A stretch of DNA of 61,102 nucleotides from Alphaproteobacteria bacterium (GTDB lineage Bacteria > Pseudomonadota > Alphaproteobacteria > ATCC43930 > CGMCC-115725): the NCBI GenBank assembly GCA_030041385.1, contig JASHNY010000123.1, positions 1 to 61,102 on the forward strand, written 5' to 3'. Shown here piece after piece: positions 25,435 to 33,483 of this stretch; the stretch's first letter is position 1; every line of letters begins with the position of its first letter. Under the pieces are notes generated by a model. The model was not told the DNA's origin, ran no database searches, and saw only the letters and a list, made by a program, of their open reading frames with translations. Made by a program: the position numbers and the translations under genes.

Positions 25435-25953
25435 CTACTCCGCCGCCGCGGGCTGGGCGATCGGCGGGCCGTCGCGGCGGATTTCCGCGTCCCACGGACC
25501 GGGGAAGCGGCCGCTGCCGGTCTTCTCGCGGGTGAAGACGTGGTAATCGACCGGCCATTCGGCACGCGGCATCTCGTAAAACACTTCGACGCCGTTGCCG
25601 TCCGGATCGCGCAGATAGATGCCGAGCGAGATGCCATGGTCGGCGATGCGCTCGATCGGCACCCCCTTTTGCTTGATCCGGTGATAGAACTCCTTCAGGT
25701 CGTCGAGCGATTCGAGCCGCCACGCCATGTGGTTGAGCCCGACCTGGCCGCGCGCCTGCAACGGCGCGTCGTCGCCCAATTGCATCAGCGCGACCTCGTG
25801 CGACTGCTCCTCGTCGGCCGACATGAACGCGGCCCAGCCCGGCCGGTATTCATAGGTGTGCAGGCCCAGCAGCTCCTCGTACCACTCTTTCGACCGCTCG
25901 GCGTTGCGCACGTAAAGATTGACGTGCTGCAGATACATCGGACGCTTCGGCAT
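25435..25953 (-). CDS. VOC-family extradiol dioxygenase (catechol 2,3-dioxygenase-like)
   Basis: This 172-residue protein has two VOC modules and the ligand set H10 (LQHVNLYV), a histidine in GLNHMAW and a glutamate in NGVEVFYE, as expected for Fe(II) extradiol ring cleavage. The start at 25953 was chosen because GGGGAGAAG precedes it; the open frame continues to 26010, but that extension translates a family E repeat. It lies between the tartrate-type dehydrogenase and the HpaB-like monooxygenase, which fits a ring hydroxylation then cleavage order. Confidence 0.85.
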   Translation of the reverse strand: MPKRPMYLQHVNLYVRNAERSKEWYEELLGLHTYEYRPGWAAFMSADEEQSHEVALMQLGDDAPLQARGQVGLNHMAWRLESLDDLKEFYHRIKQKGVPIERIADHGISLGIYLRDPDGNGVEVFYEMPRAEWPVDYHVFTREKTGSGRFPGPWDAEIRRDGPPIAQPAAAE

Positions 25954-25974
25954 CGGCTTCTCCCCGACGTAATT

Positions 25975-26036
25975 GTCACCCCGGCGAAAGCCGGGGTCCC
26001 TATCGAGCATGGGTTCCGGCTGTCGCCGGAATGACG
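25975..26036. repeat. Family E palindromic repeat
   Basis: GTCACCCCGGCGAAAGCCGG, then a spacer, then GGTTCCGGCTGTCGCCGGAA and TGAC. It ends about 20 bases before the 3' end of the HpaB-like gene. Confidence 0.75.
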
Positions 26037-26055
26037 GCGATGGCTGCCGACAACT

Positions 26056-27516
26056 CTACCACTCTTCGTCGCTGCGGCCCAAAAACTCCGATACCCGCTC
26101 CATGACCGGCCCTTTCGGGTAGACCGCGGCGAGCGCGCGGGCGCGGGTCAGCGGGTCGCTGGCGAAAAACCGCTCGTACAATACCTGGCGGCTGCCGAAG
26201 GCGTTGCCGGCGACATCCCAGGCGAGGCGGAACAGTTTGACCCGCTCTTTCGCGGCGATCGAGTCGGTGGCGAGGTACTGCTCGATCTGCGGCGCCAGCG
26301 GCCCCGAAAAATCCTTCTCGCTCGGGGTCAGCAGAAAGCTCGACGAGCCAAGCAATTGCAAAATCTCGATCATCCGCGGATAGGCGGTCATGAACAGGTT
26401 GCGGGTGCTTTCGGCGGGCAGGATCGCCGGGCACATGACGCCCCACTGGTCCAGTTCGGCATCGGCCTCGGCGGCGCGCATGCAGGCGCGGGTGAGTTCG
26501 GTGGTCAGCATCAACTCGCCGATGCGTTCCTCGGTGTGCGGCAGATGGGCGTTGCCGAGCGCCTGGGTCATCAGCAGCGCGAGGCCGAGCACGAATTCGC
26601 ATTTGGCGAGGTTTTTCGCCGCGCCCTGATGCGCCGAATGGGCGGTCGAGTGGGTGACGTGCGGCACCGCGTTGAGGCGGTTGACGTCGTAGAGCAGAAA
26701 CACCCGCTCCCACGGCACCAGCACGTCATCAAAAAACACGATGCAGTCCATCTCTTCGAAGCGCGAGCCGAGCGGCTGGTCGAAATGCGAGCGGCCGAGG
26801 TCGAAGCTGTCGCGGCAGAGGAATTTGAGCCCCTTGGTGCCGCACGGGATCGAGAAGCTGACCGCGAACGGGCTGTGGTCCTCGCTGTGCCGGGCAAGGC
26901 GCGGCGAATACACCGCGATCTCGTCGGCCAGCGGCCCCAAGGTCGCCAGGATGCGGGCGCCGCGCACGACGATGCCGGCCGAGGTCTCGCGGATCACCTG
27001 CAGCGCGGTGCCCTCTTCGAGGTTGAACATGCCGGAGACGTTGCGGCTCTTCTGCAGATTGATCAGCGCGTGGGTCAGGACGATGTCGTTCTCGCGCAGA
27101 TACTCGACATAGCGGCGCATGTTGTCGCCGAATTCGGGCCGCTTCTCGCCGAAGAAATCCGCCGCCGCGCCCCAGGCGGCAAAGGTTACGTTCATGAAAT
27201 CGGGCGAGCGGCCCATCATGCCGCAGCTGGCGCGCGCCCAGTTCAGCATCATCTGGGTGCGGGTTTCGAGTTCGTCGCGGGTTTTCGGGTTCGAGAACGA
27301 GCGCCCGACCTTGTCGCCGCTCGACGGTGACTTGTAGGTCATCACCTTTTTGAGCTTGGCGTCGTGCTGCATGTCGTAGAGCCGGGCGATCGCGCGCACC
27401 CCGCCGGTGAGCCCCGGATGCGTCGTCACATCGCGGACCCGCTCGCCGCCGAGCCAGATTTCGCGCTCCTGCGCCCTCAAGCCCTCGACATATTGCTGAC
27501 CGGTGCGTGCGGGCAT
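26056..27516 (-). CDS. 4-hydroxyphenylacetate 3-hydroxylase (HpaB) family flavin monooxygenase
   Basis: This 486-residue protein has the HpaB acyl-CoA-dehydrogenase-like fold: an N-terminal helical part, a central beta barrel (VVRGARILATLGPLADEIAV, then SFSIPCGTKGLKF) and a C-terminal four-helix region. Such enzymes use reduced FAD from a separate reductase (HpaC) to ortho-hydroxylate phenols; related proteins are 4-hydroxybutyryl-CoA dehydratases. It lacks the cysteine/histidine FeS set of the dehydratases as far as can be read, so oxygenase is favoured. GGGAGGACCT precedes the ATG at 27516. No HpaC homologue is adjacent. Confidence 0.85.
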   Translation of the reverse strand: MPARTGQQYVEGLRAQEREIWLGGERVRDVTTHPGLTGGVRAIARLYDMQHDAKLKKVMTYKSPSSGDKVGRSFSNPKTRDELETRTQMMLNWARASCGMMGRSPDFMNVTFAAWGAAADFFGEKRPEFGDNMRRYVEYLRENDIVLTHALINLQKSRNVSGMFNLEEGTALQVIRETSAGIVVRGARILATLGPLADEIAVYSPRLARHSEDHSPFAVSFSIPCGTKGLKFLCRDSFDLGRSHFDQPLGSRFEEMDCIVFFDDVLVPWERVFLLYDVNRLNAVPHVTHSTAHSAHQGAAKNLAKCEFVLGLALLMTQALGNAHLPHTEERIGELMLTTELTRACMRAAEADAELDQWGVMCPAILPAESTRNLFMTAYPRMIEILQLLGSSSFLLTPSEKDFSGPLAPQIEQYLATDSIAAKERVKLFRLAWDVAGNAFGSRQVLYERFFASDPLTRARALAAVYPKGPVMERVSEFLGRSDEEW

Positions 27517-27616
27517 AGGTCCTCCCTGCGGGCGACGGCAAAACCGTATCGTAGTGCTTCGCCAGGCCGAAGTTAACCCGGCTTCGGCCCGGCGCGCCCG
27601 ACCCTTCCCTGCCGGC

Positions 27617-28861
27617 TTACTTCGCCGCGTCGCGGACCTTGCTGAAATCGATCGCGTTGCTGGCCGAGGCGACATCGCCGAGCCGCGACCCCCTGGTCAC
27701 CGCGAGCGCGGCGCGGGCGGCCTCGTTTTCGGTGATCTTGGCCATGATCGCCTCCTTGGCGCGGTCGAAGACGCCGCGGTTGGTGGCGACGAACTCACGC
27801 GATTCGCGCAGTTTCGCAAGGTAGCCGTTGATCTCGGGGATCACGTAGCGGGCCACCATGTCCCAGCTGCGAAAGGTATTCTCGGGGTTGGCCCAGTCGT
27901 GGACGAAGCCGACGACGGTGCCGAAGCCGCCGCTCATCTCGAACACCTGCTTGAGCCGGGCCACGAGGTCGTCCGGGGTGCCGATCGTCGCGGCGGCGCC
28001 AGGGCCGAAGCCGGTCTTCTCGATCGCTTCGTCGGGGTCCTTGAACGGTGTCGCGCCCGGCCGCTGCAAGGTGCCGACGATGTATTCGTTATGGTGGCGC
28101 AGCAATCCGTGGCGGGCCTCGGCGATCGCCTGCTCGCGGGTCTCGGCGATGTGCCACGACAGCAAGACGCGCCAATCCTTGCGGCTGACGGTCTGGCCGT
28201 GCTTCAGCGCCGCGGCTTCGGCAAAGCCCCATTGGGTCGGCAATGCGTTGAGCCCTTCCTCGGCCAGCGACCCGATCGAGATGACGCCGCAGCCGTGCTT
28301 GCCGGCGAGCGTCATGCCCGAGGGGCTGATCTGCGAGGCCACGGCAAACGGCATGTCCTCCTGCAGCGGCAGTAATTGCAACGCCGCGTCCTGCAGCGTG
28401 AACCAATCGCTTTTCGCGGTGACCCGCTCGCCCCGCATCAGGCGGCGGATGACGCCGATCGCCTCGTCCTGGCGGTCGCGCTGCACCATCGGGTCGATGC
28501 CGAGGCTGTGCGCGTCGGAGGCGAGCGCGCCGGGACCGGAGCCGAAGATCGCCCGGCCGCCGGTCATCCAGTCGAGCTGCACCATGCGCTGCGCGACGTT
28601 GAACGGATGGTGATAGGGCAGCGACACGACCCCGGTGGCGAGCTTGATCCGCTGCGAGCGCTCGCCCGCCGCGGCGAGGAACATCTCGGGCGAGCCGATC
28701 ATCTCCCAGCCGCTCGAATGGTGCTCGCCGCACCAGAACTCGTCGTAGCCGAGCTTGTCGAGCAGTTCGACGAGGTCGAGGTCGCGGCGGAACTGCAGCA
28801 TCGGGTTCTCGCCGACCGGATGATGGGGGGCGAGAAACGCACCAAAGCCTAAGCGGGGCAT
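27617..28861 (-). CDS. LLM class flavin-dependent monooxygenase
   Basis: This 414-residue bacterial-luciferase-like protein shows the FWCGEHHSSGWE active-site strand near residue 42, RIKLATGVVSLPYHHPF, MTGGRAIFGSGPGA and a late FVHDWANPENT region, like limonene/alkane-type monooxygenase alpha subunits. It would use FMNH2 and oxygen. GAGGAGAATTCC before the ATG is a strong ribosome binding site; the open frame upstream of it runs into a repeat. It is transcribed towards the HpaB-like gene with a gap of about 100 bases. Confidence 0.87.
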   Translation of the reverse strand: MPRLGFGAFLAPHHPVGENPMLQFRRDLDLVELLDKLGYDEFWCGEHHSSGWEMIGSPEMFLAAAGERSQRIKLATGVVSLPYHHPFNVAQRMVQLDWMTGGRAIFGSGPGALASDAHSLGIDPMVQRDRQDEAIGVIRRLMRGERVTAKSDWFTLQDAALQLLPLQEDMPFAVASQISPSGMTLAGKHGCGVISIGSLAEEGLNALPTQWGFAEAAALKHGQTVSRKDWRVLLSWHIAETREQAIAEARHGLLRHHNEYIVGTLQRPGATPFKDPDEAIEKTGFGPGAAATIGTPDDLVARLKQVFEMSGGFGTVVGFVHDWANPENTFRSWDMVARYVIPEINGYLAKLRESREFVATNRGVFDRAKEAIMAKITENEAARAALAVTRGSRLGDVASASNAIDFSKVRDAAK

Positions 28862-28882
28862 GGAATTCTCCTCAATCAGGTC

Positions 28883-28963
28883 GTCACCCCGGCGCAGGCG
28901 GGGCGCGCCGGTCAGCCGCTCGTGCGTTTGCAACCGTGGGTCCCGGCCTCGGCCGGGATGACA
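28883..28963. repeat. Family E palindromic repeat
   Basis: GTCACCCCGGCGCAGGCGGG, a longer spacer, then TGGGTCCCGGCCTCGGCCGG and GATGAC. It lies between the LLM gene and the DUF1330 gene. Confidence 0.7.
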
Positions 28964-28967
28964 AAAA

Positions 28968-29258
28968 CTACACCCCTTCGACGATCCGCATATCGCGGTC
29001 TGCGCCCTTGCCTAGCACCCGCAGCGCCTCCTGATAGCCGGGGCTGTCATGGGCGGCTTCGGCCTTGGCGACGCTGTCGAATTCGATGATCACGGTGCGC
29101 TGCAGCAGCCCCGCCTCGTAGGCCTTCGCCGCGGTGCCGCGGGCGAGGAACCGGCCGCCCGCCGCCTGGATCGCCGGCCCGGCGAGCTTGGCATAGCCGG
29201 CCAGGGCCTCGGGATCCGAAACCGACCGGTAGGTCGCCACCCAATAGGCTTTCGCCAT
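28968..29258 (-). CDS. DUF1330 domain protein
   Basis: This 96-residue ferredoxin-like alpha/beta barrel protein of the DUF1330 group starts AYWVATYRSV, continues with GGRFLARGTAAKAYE and ends near DRDMRIVEGV. DUF1330 proteins resemble EthD/antibiotic monooxygenase-like dimers and often sit in catabolic clusters; no reaction is established. GGGAGAGAG before the ATG at 29258 sets the start. Confidence 0.85.
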   Translation of the reverse strand: MAKAYWVATYRSVSDPEALAGYAKLAGPAIQAAGGRFLARGTAAKAYEAGLLQRTVIIEFDSVAKAEAAHDSPGYQEALRVLGKGADRDMRIVEGV

Positions 29259-29330
29259 CGCTCTCTCCCATCCGAAGGCTCTGCGGGAGAGCCTAGCGCG
29301 CGCGGCGGCTTTCGCCAAACCCTCCGCGCC

Positions 29331-30368
29331 TTATTCCGCCGCGTCCGCCGTTCTCGGCGCGTCGCTGAAATGCGGCATGATCTCGCGGGCGAAGCGGCGG
29401 ATGTTGGCGATCGAGCCGCCGAAATTGATCAATACGTATTCGACGCCGCCGGCGCGCAGGGCCGCGATCTTGGCGGCGATCTGCTCGGGCGTGCCGAAAA
29501 TCGCGGTTTCGTTGCACAGATGGCGGGTTTCCGCCGCGCTGTGCACGAAGCGCTCGCGGTCGTCGCCGGGGCGGATGGCGAGACGGTTGACCCTGAGGTG
29601 GCCCTGGTAGCGGCGTTCCAGCGCCCGGTCGAGGTCGTCCTTGGTGTCGGCGAAATGCACGGCGCGGGCGACCCCCACCTGCAGCGGGTCGAAGCGGCGG
29701 CCGCGCGCCTCGATGTCGCGCTTGAACTGGGCGACATGGCGCAGCACGTCCTCCGGCATGTCGTACTGGCCGAGCAGCAGATTGTAGCCGCGCTCGGCGA
29801 CCTGGCGCACCGAGCGCTCGCTGCCGGCGCCCATCCAGAACGGCGGGTGCGGGCGCTGCGCCGAGGGCGGCTCGACGACGATGTTGTCGTAGCTCCAGTA
29901 TTTGCCGCGATGCGAGAACGGCTTGTCCTCGACAAAGGCGCTGGTGATCACCGCCATCGCCTCGTCAAAGCGTGAGTCGGCCTCCTCCATCGGCATGGCA
30001 AAGCCGGAAAACTCGTTCCAGCGGTACCCCTTGCCGACACCGAAATCGAGCCGCCCGCCTGACAGCAGATCGAGCGTCGCGGCCTGCTCGGCCAATAGCA
30101 CCGGGTTGTGCCACGGCAATACCAGCACGGCGGTGCCGAGGCGCAGCGACCGGGTGCGGGCGCCAAGCCAGGTCAACAGGTTGAGGCTCGCCGAAACCTG
30201 CCCGAAACCGGTGAAATGATGCTCGACGACAAACGTGCTTTTGTAGCCCAGCGCCTCGGCCTCGACATTGTTGGCGATCCACTCGTGAAAGCCCTGGCTC
30301 GAGTCGGTCAACACGTCGCCCGGCTCGGGGCGCTTCGCCTGGGCACTGCCGAAAAGGCCGAATTGCAT
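29331..30368 (-). CDS. LLM class flavin-dependent oxidoreductase
   Basis: This 345-residue luciferase-like TIM barrel has STFVVEHHFTGFG near residue 45, RLGTAVLVLPWHNPVLLAEQ, LLSGGRLDFGVGKGYRWNEF and the C-terminal GTPEQIAAKIAALRAGGVEY. It is the second LLM enzyme of the minus-strand run and the first gene after the divergent promoter region shared with the amidohydrolase at 30542. CAGGAG precedes the start. Confidence 0.88.
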   Translation of the reverse strand: MQFGLFGSAQAKRPEPGDVLTDSSQGFHEWIANNVEAEALGYKSTFVVEHHFTGFGQVSASLNLLTWLGARTRSLRLGTAVLVLPWHNPVLLAEQAATLDLLSGGRLDFGVGKGYRWNEFSGFAMPMEEADSRFDEAMAVITSAFVEDKPFSHRGKYWSYDNIVVEPPSAQRPHPPFWMGAGSERSVRQVAERGYNLLLGQYDMPEDVLRHVAQFKRDIEARGRRFDPLQVGVARAVHFADTKDDLDRALERRYQGHLRVNRLAIRPGDDRERFVHSAAETRHLCNETAIFGTPEQIAAKIAALRAGGVEYVLINFGGSIANIRRFAREIMPHFSDAPRTADAAE

Positions 30369-30435
30369 GATGCGGTGCTCCTGTTACGCAACGCCAAGGT
30401 AGGCACGGCACGGCGATATTCAAAATACCGGAATC

Positions 30436-30450
30436 CTATCGCCGCGATAG
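30436..30450. promoter_or_regulatory. Palindrome in a divergent promoter region, candidate operator
   Basis: CTATCG-CCG-CGATAG is a perfect 6-bp dyad around a 3-base centre. It lies midway between the divergent starts at 30368 and 30542, in a locally AT-richer stretch. The cognate regulator is unknown. Confidence 0.35.
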
Positions 30451-30541
30451 CGATGTAGCATGAAAGCCGATGCCTGTTTCGCGGCTTTCGGTTCGGCACG
30501 TTCCGGGCTAGCCTGCCGCAAACGGCCCCGGGAGAGATGCG

Positions 30542-31381
30542 ATGCTGATCGTCGACTCGCAAATCCACATCTGGGAAAACGCCAGGATGTCGGCGCATCA
30601 TCGTCAGATCCCGACCTATTCGGTGGACGATGCGCTCGCCGAAATGAAATCGGCCGGGGTCGACGCGGCGGTGATCCATCCGCCCTCGACCCTCGGCGAG
30701 GCGGTCAACGTGCTCGCGGTCGCGGCGGTCGCGGCGCACCCCGACAAATTCTGCATCCTCGGCCATTTCGACCTGCAGGCGCCGAACAGGGAAGAGATCG
30801 TCCGCAACTGGAGGTCGCGGCCGGGCATGCTCGGCTTCCGCTTCACCTTCAACCAGCCGCATCAGGCAAGCTGGTGGACCGACGGCTCGCTCGACTGGTT
30901 CTGGGCCGCCTGCGAGAAACAGGGCTACCCGGTCGGACTGCTCGCCGGCGGCCATATGGCCGCGCTCGGCAACATCGCCGAGCGGCACCCGGGCCTCAAA
31001 TTGCACATCGACCATCACGGGCGCGGCGGTGGCGGCGGCGCCGGCACCGACGATGCGGCCTTCGCCAATCTCGGCGAGATGCTGGCCTTGGCCAAATTGC
31101 CCAACGTCGCGGTCAAATTGTCGGGCGCGCCGAGCTATTCGAGCCAGCCCTACCCGTACACGAACATCCACAAATACATCCGGCAGATTTTTGACGCGTT
31201 CGGCCCGCAGCGCTGCTTCTGGGGCACCGACATCACCCGCATGCCGTGCAGCTATCGCCAATGCGTGACGATGTTCACCGAGGAGTTGCCGTGGCTGAAA
31301 GGCCGCGACCTCGACCTCGTGATGGGGCAGGCGATATGCGATTGGCTCGGCTGGCAGCGCCCGGCGCCGGCGCACGCCTGA
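30542..31381 (+). CDS. Amidohydrolase-family metal-dependent hydrolase
   Basis: This 279-residue TIM-barrel member of the amidohydrolase-2 group has the starting metal motif DSQIHIWE, a strand with LHIDHHGRG, and a terminal CFWGTDITRMP aspartate strand. A GGGAGAG sequence precedes the ATG. It is divergent from the LLM gene and so probably co-regulated with the minus-strand degradative run. The substrate is unknown. Confidence 0.85.
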   Translation: MLIVDSQIHIWENARMSAHHRQIPTYSVDDALAEMKSAGVDAAVIHPPSTLGEAVNVLAVAAVAAHPDKFCILGHFDLQAPNREEIVRNWRSRPGMLGFRFTFNQPHQASWWTDGSLDWFWAACEKQGYPVGLLAGGHMAALGNIAERHPGLKLHIDHHGRGGGGGAGTDDAAFANLGEMLALAKLPNVAVKLSGAPSYSSQPYPYTNIHKYIRQIFDAFGPQRCFWGTDITRMPCSYRQCVTMFTEELPWLKGRDLDLVMGQAICDWLGWQRPAPAHA

Positions 31382-31535
31382 CTTCCGTTACGTCCTTTGA
31401 CGCGGCTGACAGGGGCTGGGGGCAATAATATCATCCGCCACCGCGGGTTGCGTTCGCACGATGCGGGCGCCGGGGATGGCGGGCCGGAGGGAGACGTACC
31501 TTGTCCAAGACCGGGATTGCTCGCTGGGTGACGCC

Positions 31536-31802
31536 ATGATCGGTCCACCGGGACTGCCGAAGCTCGGCCGCCGCATCTTCTCGTTTGCCGCGGCGCCGCT
31601 GCCGCTGCGGCGGCGCCAGCATGCGTGGCGCTGGCTCGCCGCCCTCTACGTCGCCGGAATACTGGCGCATTTCAGCCACCACATGGCGTTCGACCTGCCC
31701 GCCGACGGCATCGACCCGACATTCGGCGCCGCCTTGGCGAGCGCGCCGACCAGCCTGGTGTGGCCGGCCGACCTGATCCACACGCTGATCGATCTCGGCT
31801 GA
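31536..31802 (+). CDS. Small hypothetical membrane protein
   Basis: This 88-residue protein has no recognised family. A basic segment (PLRRRQHAW) is followed by one probable membrane helix (WLAALYVAGILAHFSHHMAF) and a short C-terminal part with a second hydrophobic patch. The reading frame is open back to 31461. No convincing Shine-Dalgarno sequence precedes the chosen ATG. It is convergent, six bases apart, with the next gene. Confidence 0.5.
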   Translation: MIGPPGLPKLGRRIFSFAAAPLPLRRRQHAWRWLAALYVAGILAHFSHHMAFDLPADGIDPTFGAALASAPTSLVWPADLIHTLIDLG

Positions 31803-31808
31803 TCGCGG

Positions 31809-32270
31809 TCAGCGGCGGCGGTTGCGGCCGCGCAGAAACCGGTACCACGCGGCGATCACCAGCAAGAGGCCGAGGCAGCCGAAAATCACTGCCGGCGGCA
31901 GGCGCGGGTGAGGCTGGTTCGGGTTGTTGCCGACGCGGACCGTCGCCCGCGCGACTTCGGTGCCGTTGCTCGCCTCCGCGGTCCAGAACCCGTCGCGGTC
32001 GGCAGCGAAATGAAACTTGCCGTCCTTGTCGGTGCGACCGGTCGCGACCGGTCGATTGGGATCGCCGGGTGCGAACACCTCGACCTGGGCGTCGGCCATC
32101 GGCTTGCCGTCCTGGGTGACGAACTGCACATCGACCGTGTGTTGCGCGAACAGGTCGAAGGCGACAGCCGGAACCGGGCCCAAACCGCTCAGCCCCAGGG
32201 CGAGGGCCAGCACGCCCGCCAGCCAGGTTCGGCGGCGCCGGCCGAGCGAAGAACGGCGCACCTCCCGCAT
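31809..32270 (-). CDS. Membrane-anchored protein with an Ig-like/carboxypeptidase-regulatory-like domain
   Basis: This 153-residue protein has an N-terminal signal sequence with a basic start (RRSSLGRRRR then a hydrophobic stretch to about residue 38). An extracytoplasmic beta-sandwich-like domain (VDVQFVTQDGKPMADAQVEV, TGRTDKDGKFHF) follows, then a proline-rich linker and a C-terminal membrane helix ending in RFLRGRNRRR. The repeat style resembles carboxypeptidase-regulatory or NikL-type periplasmic domains. Function is unknown. It is downstream of the MeaB gene by 35 bases on the same strand. Confidence 0.6.
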   Translation of the reverse strand: MREVRRSSLGRRRRTWLAGVLALALGLSGLGPVPAVAFDLFAQHTVDVQFVTQDGKPMADAQVEVFAPGDPNRPVATGRTDKDGKFHFAADRDGFWTAEASNGTEVARATVRVGNNPNQPHPRLPPAVIFGCLGLLLVIAAWYRFLRGRNRRR

Positions 32271-32305
32271 GGCGACGGCACTCGGCGATGTTCCGAACAA
32301 CGTGT

Positions 32306-33286
32306 TCACCCGCCTGAGAACAGGTCCAGCAATTGGCGCGCTGCTGCGGTCACCGTGCAAGCGCCGGCAACGACCGCGCGCTCGCTGTCGCCGAGCCTGG
32401 CGGCGACCGCCGGATGGCTGCGAAACCGCGCGACAAGGCCATCGCCGAGCTCGGCCCACAGCGCGGCCTTGGCTTGCGCCGCGCGCCGCTCCGCCCATAG
32501 CCCGCCGGCTTCGAGCACGGCACGAAACCGCGCCACCTCGTCCCAGATCTCGGCGACGCCGGTGCCTTCACGCGCGGAGATCGCCCGCACCGCCACCTCC
32601 CAGCCCGGCACCGAGGACGGCATCAGCCGCATCGCATTGGCGTATTCGGCGGCGGTCTCGCGGGCATGGGGGGCAAGCGCCCCATCGGCCTTGTTGACGA
32701 GGATCAGGTCCGCCAGTTCGATGATGCCGCGCTTCAACCCCTGCAACTCGTCGCCCGCGGCGGGCGGCAGGATCAGCACGAACATGTCGACCATGTCGGC
32801 GACCGTGGTCTCGGCCTGGCCGGCGCCCACGGTCTCGACGATCACCGTGTCGAACCCGGCCGCCTCGCAGACCAGGATCGCCTCGCGGGTGCGGCGCGCG
32901 ACGCCGCCCGTTTGCGGCCCGGCCGAGGATGGCCGGATGAAGGCCGCCGGGTGGCGCGCCAATTCGCCCATCCGCGTCTTGTCGCCGAGGATCGCGCCGC
33001 CGCCACGCTTCGAGCCGGGATCGACCGCGAGCACGGCGAGGCGCCGCCCACCGGCGACGCCGTCGAGCCCGAAGCGCTCGATGAAGGTCGATTTGCCGGC
33101 GCCCGGCGGGCCGGAAATGCCGATGCGCGTGGCCCCGCCGGTCAGCGGCAGGATGGCGGCGAGCAGGGCCTCGGCCGCGTCGCGGTGATCGGGCCGGGTC
33201 GATTCGACCAGCGTGACCGCACGGGCAAGCGCCCGCCGGTCGCCCGCCCGCAGGGCGGCGGCGAGGTCGGCAACAGTGTCCGTCAA
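32306..33286 (-). CDS. meaB: MeaB/ArgK G3E-type GTPase chaperone
   Basis: This protein of about 326 residues belongs to the MeaB family, which guards adenosylcobalamin-dependent methylmalonyl-CoA mutase. Motifs are P-loop GPPGAGKST, AILGDKTRM with the preceding VDPGS (usually VDPSS), TREAILVCEAAGFDTVIVET, VGAGQAET and G4 LVNKAD. No in-frame ATG exists near the domain start. The TTG at 33286 (or GTG at 33307) is proposed, and the upstream ATG at 33370 lies in a repeat and is doubted. No mutase gene is in the window. Confidence 0.85.
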   Translation of the reverse strand: MTDTVADLAAALRAGDRRALARAVTLVESTRPDHRDAAEALLAAILPLTGGATRIGISGPPGAGKSTFIERFGLDGVAGGRRLAVLAVDPGSKRGGGAILGDKTRMGELARHPAAFIRPSSAGPQTGGVARRTREAILVCEAAGFDTVIVETVGAGQAETTVADMVDMFVLILPPAAGDELQGLKRGIIELADLILVNKADGALAPHARETAAEYANAMRLMPSSVPGWEVAVRAISAREGTGVAEIWDEVARFRAVLEAGGLWAERRAAQAKAALWAELGDGLVARFRSHPAVAARLGDSERAVVAGACTVTAAARQLLDLFSGG

Positions 33287-33329
33287 TCTCGCGTCATTCC
33301 GGGGCACCGCACCGCGGCCATGATTGCGC

Positions 33330-33369
33330 CCTTCGAGACGCGGGCTGCGCCCGCTCCTCACGATGAGCA
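33330..33369. repeat. Family B palindromic repeat
   Basis: CCCTTCGAGACGCGGGC ... CCGCTCCTCACGATGAGC is a single B unit upstream of the meaB start. Next to it, TTGATC-AATG-GATCAA at 33373-33388 forms a separate small palindrome. Confidence 0.7.
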
Positions 33370-33483
33370 ATTTTGATCAATGGATCAAACACTAGCGGCA
33401 TCAAACAATGACCTGATCCTGCGGAGATCGCGAAGCGGTCGTCTCCAAGGATGAGACGGCAAATCCGCGCCGCGGTCCGGGTC

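Noticed and set aside
25954-26010. N-terminal extension of the VOC dioxygenase (about 19 residues)
   Set aside because: The extra codons lie in a family E repeat and a good ribosome binding site precedes the inner ATG at 25953.
33287-33370. N-terminal extension of MeaB to the ATG at 33370
   Set aside because: The extra residues translate a family B repeat; homologues begin near the proposed TTG/GTG start.
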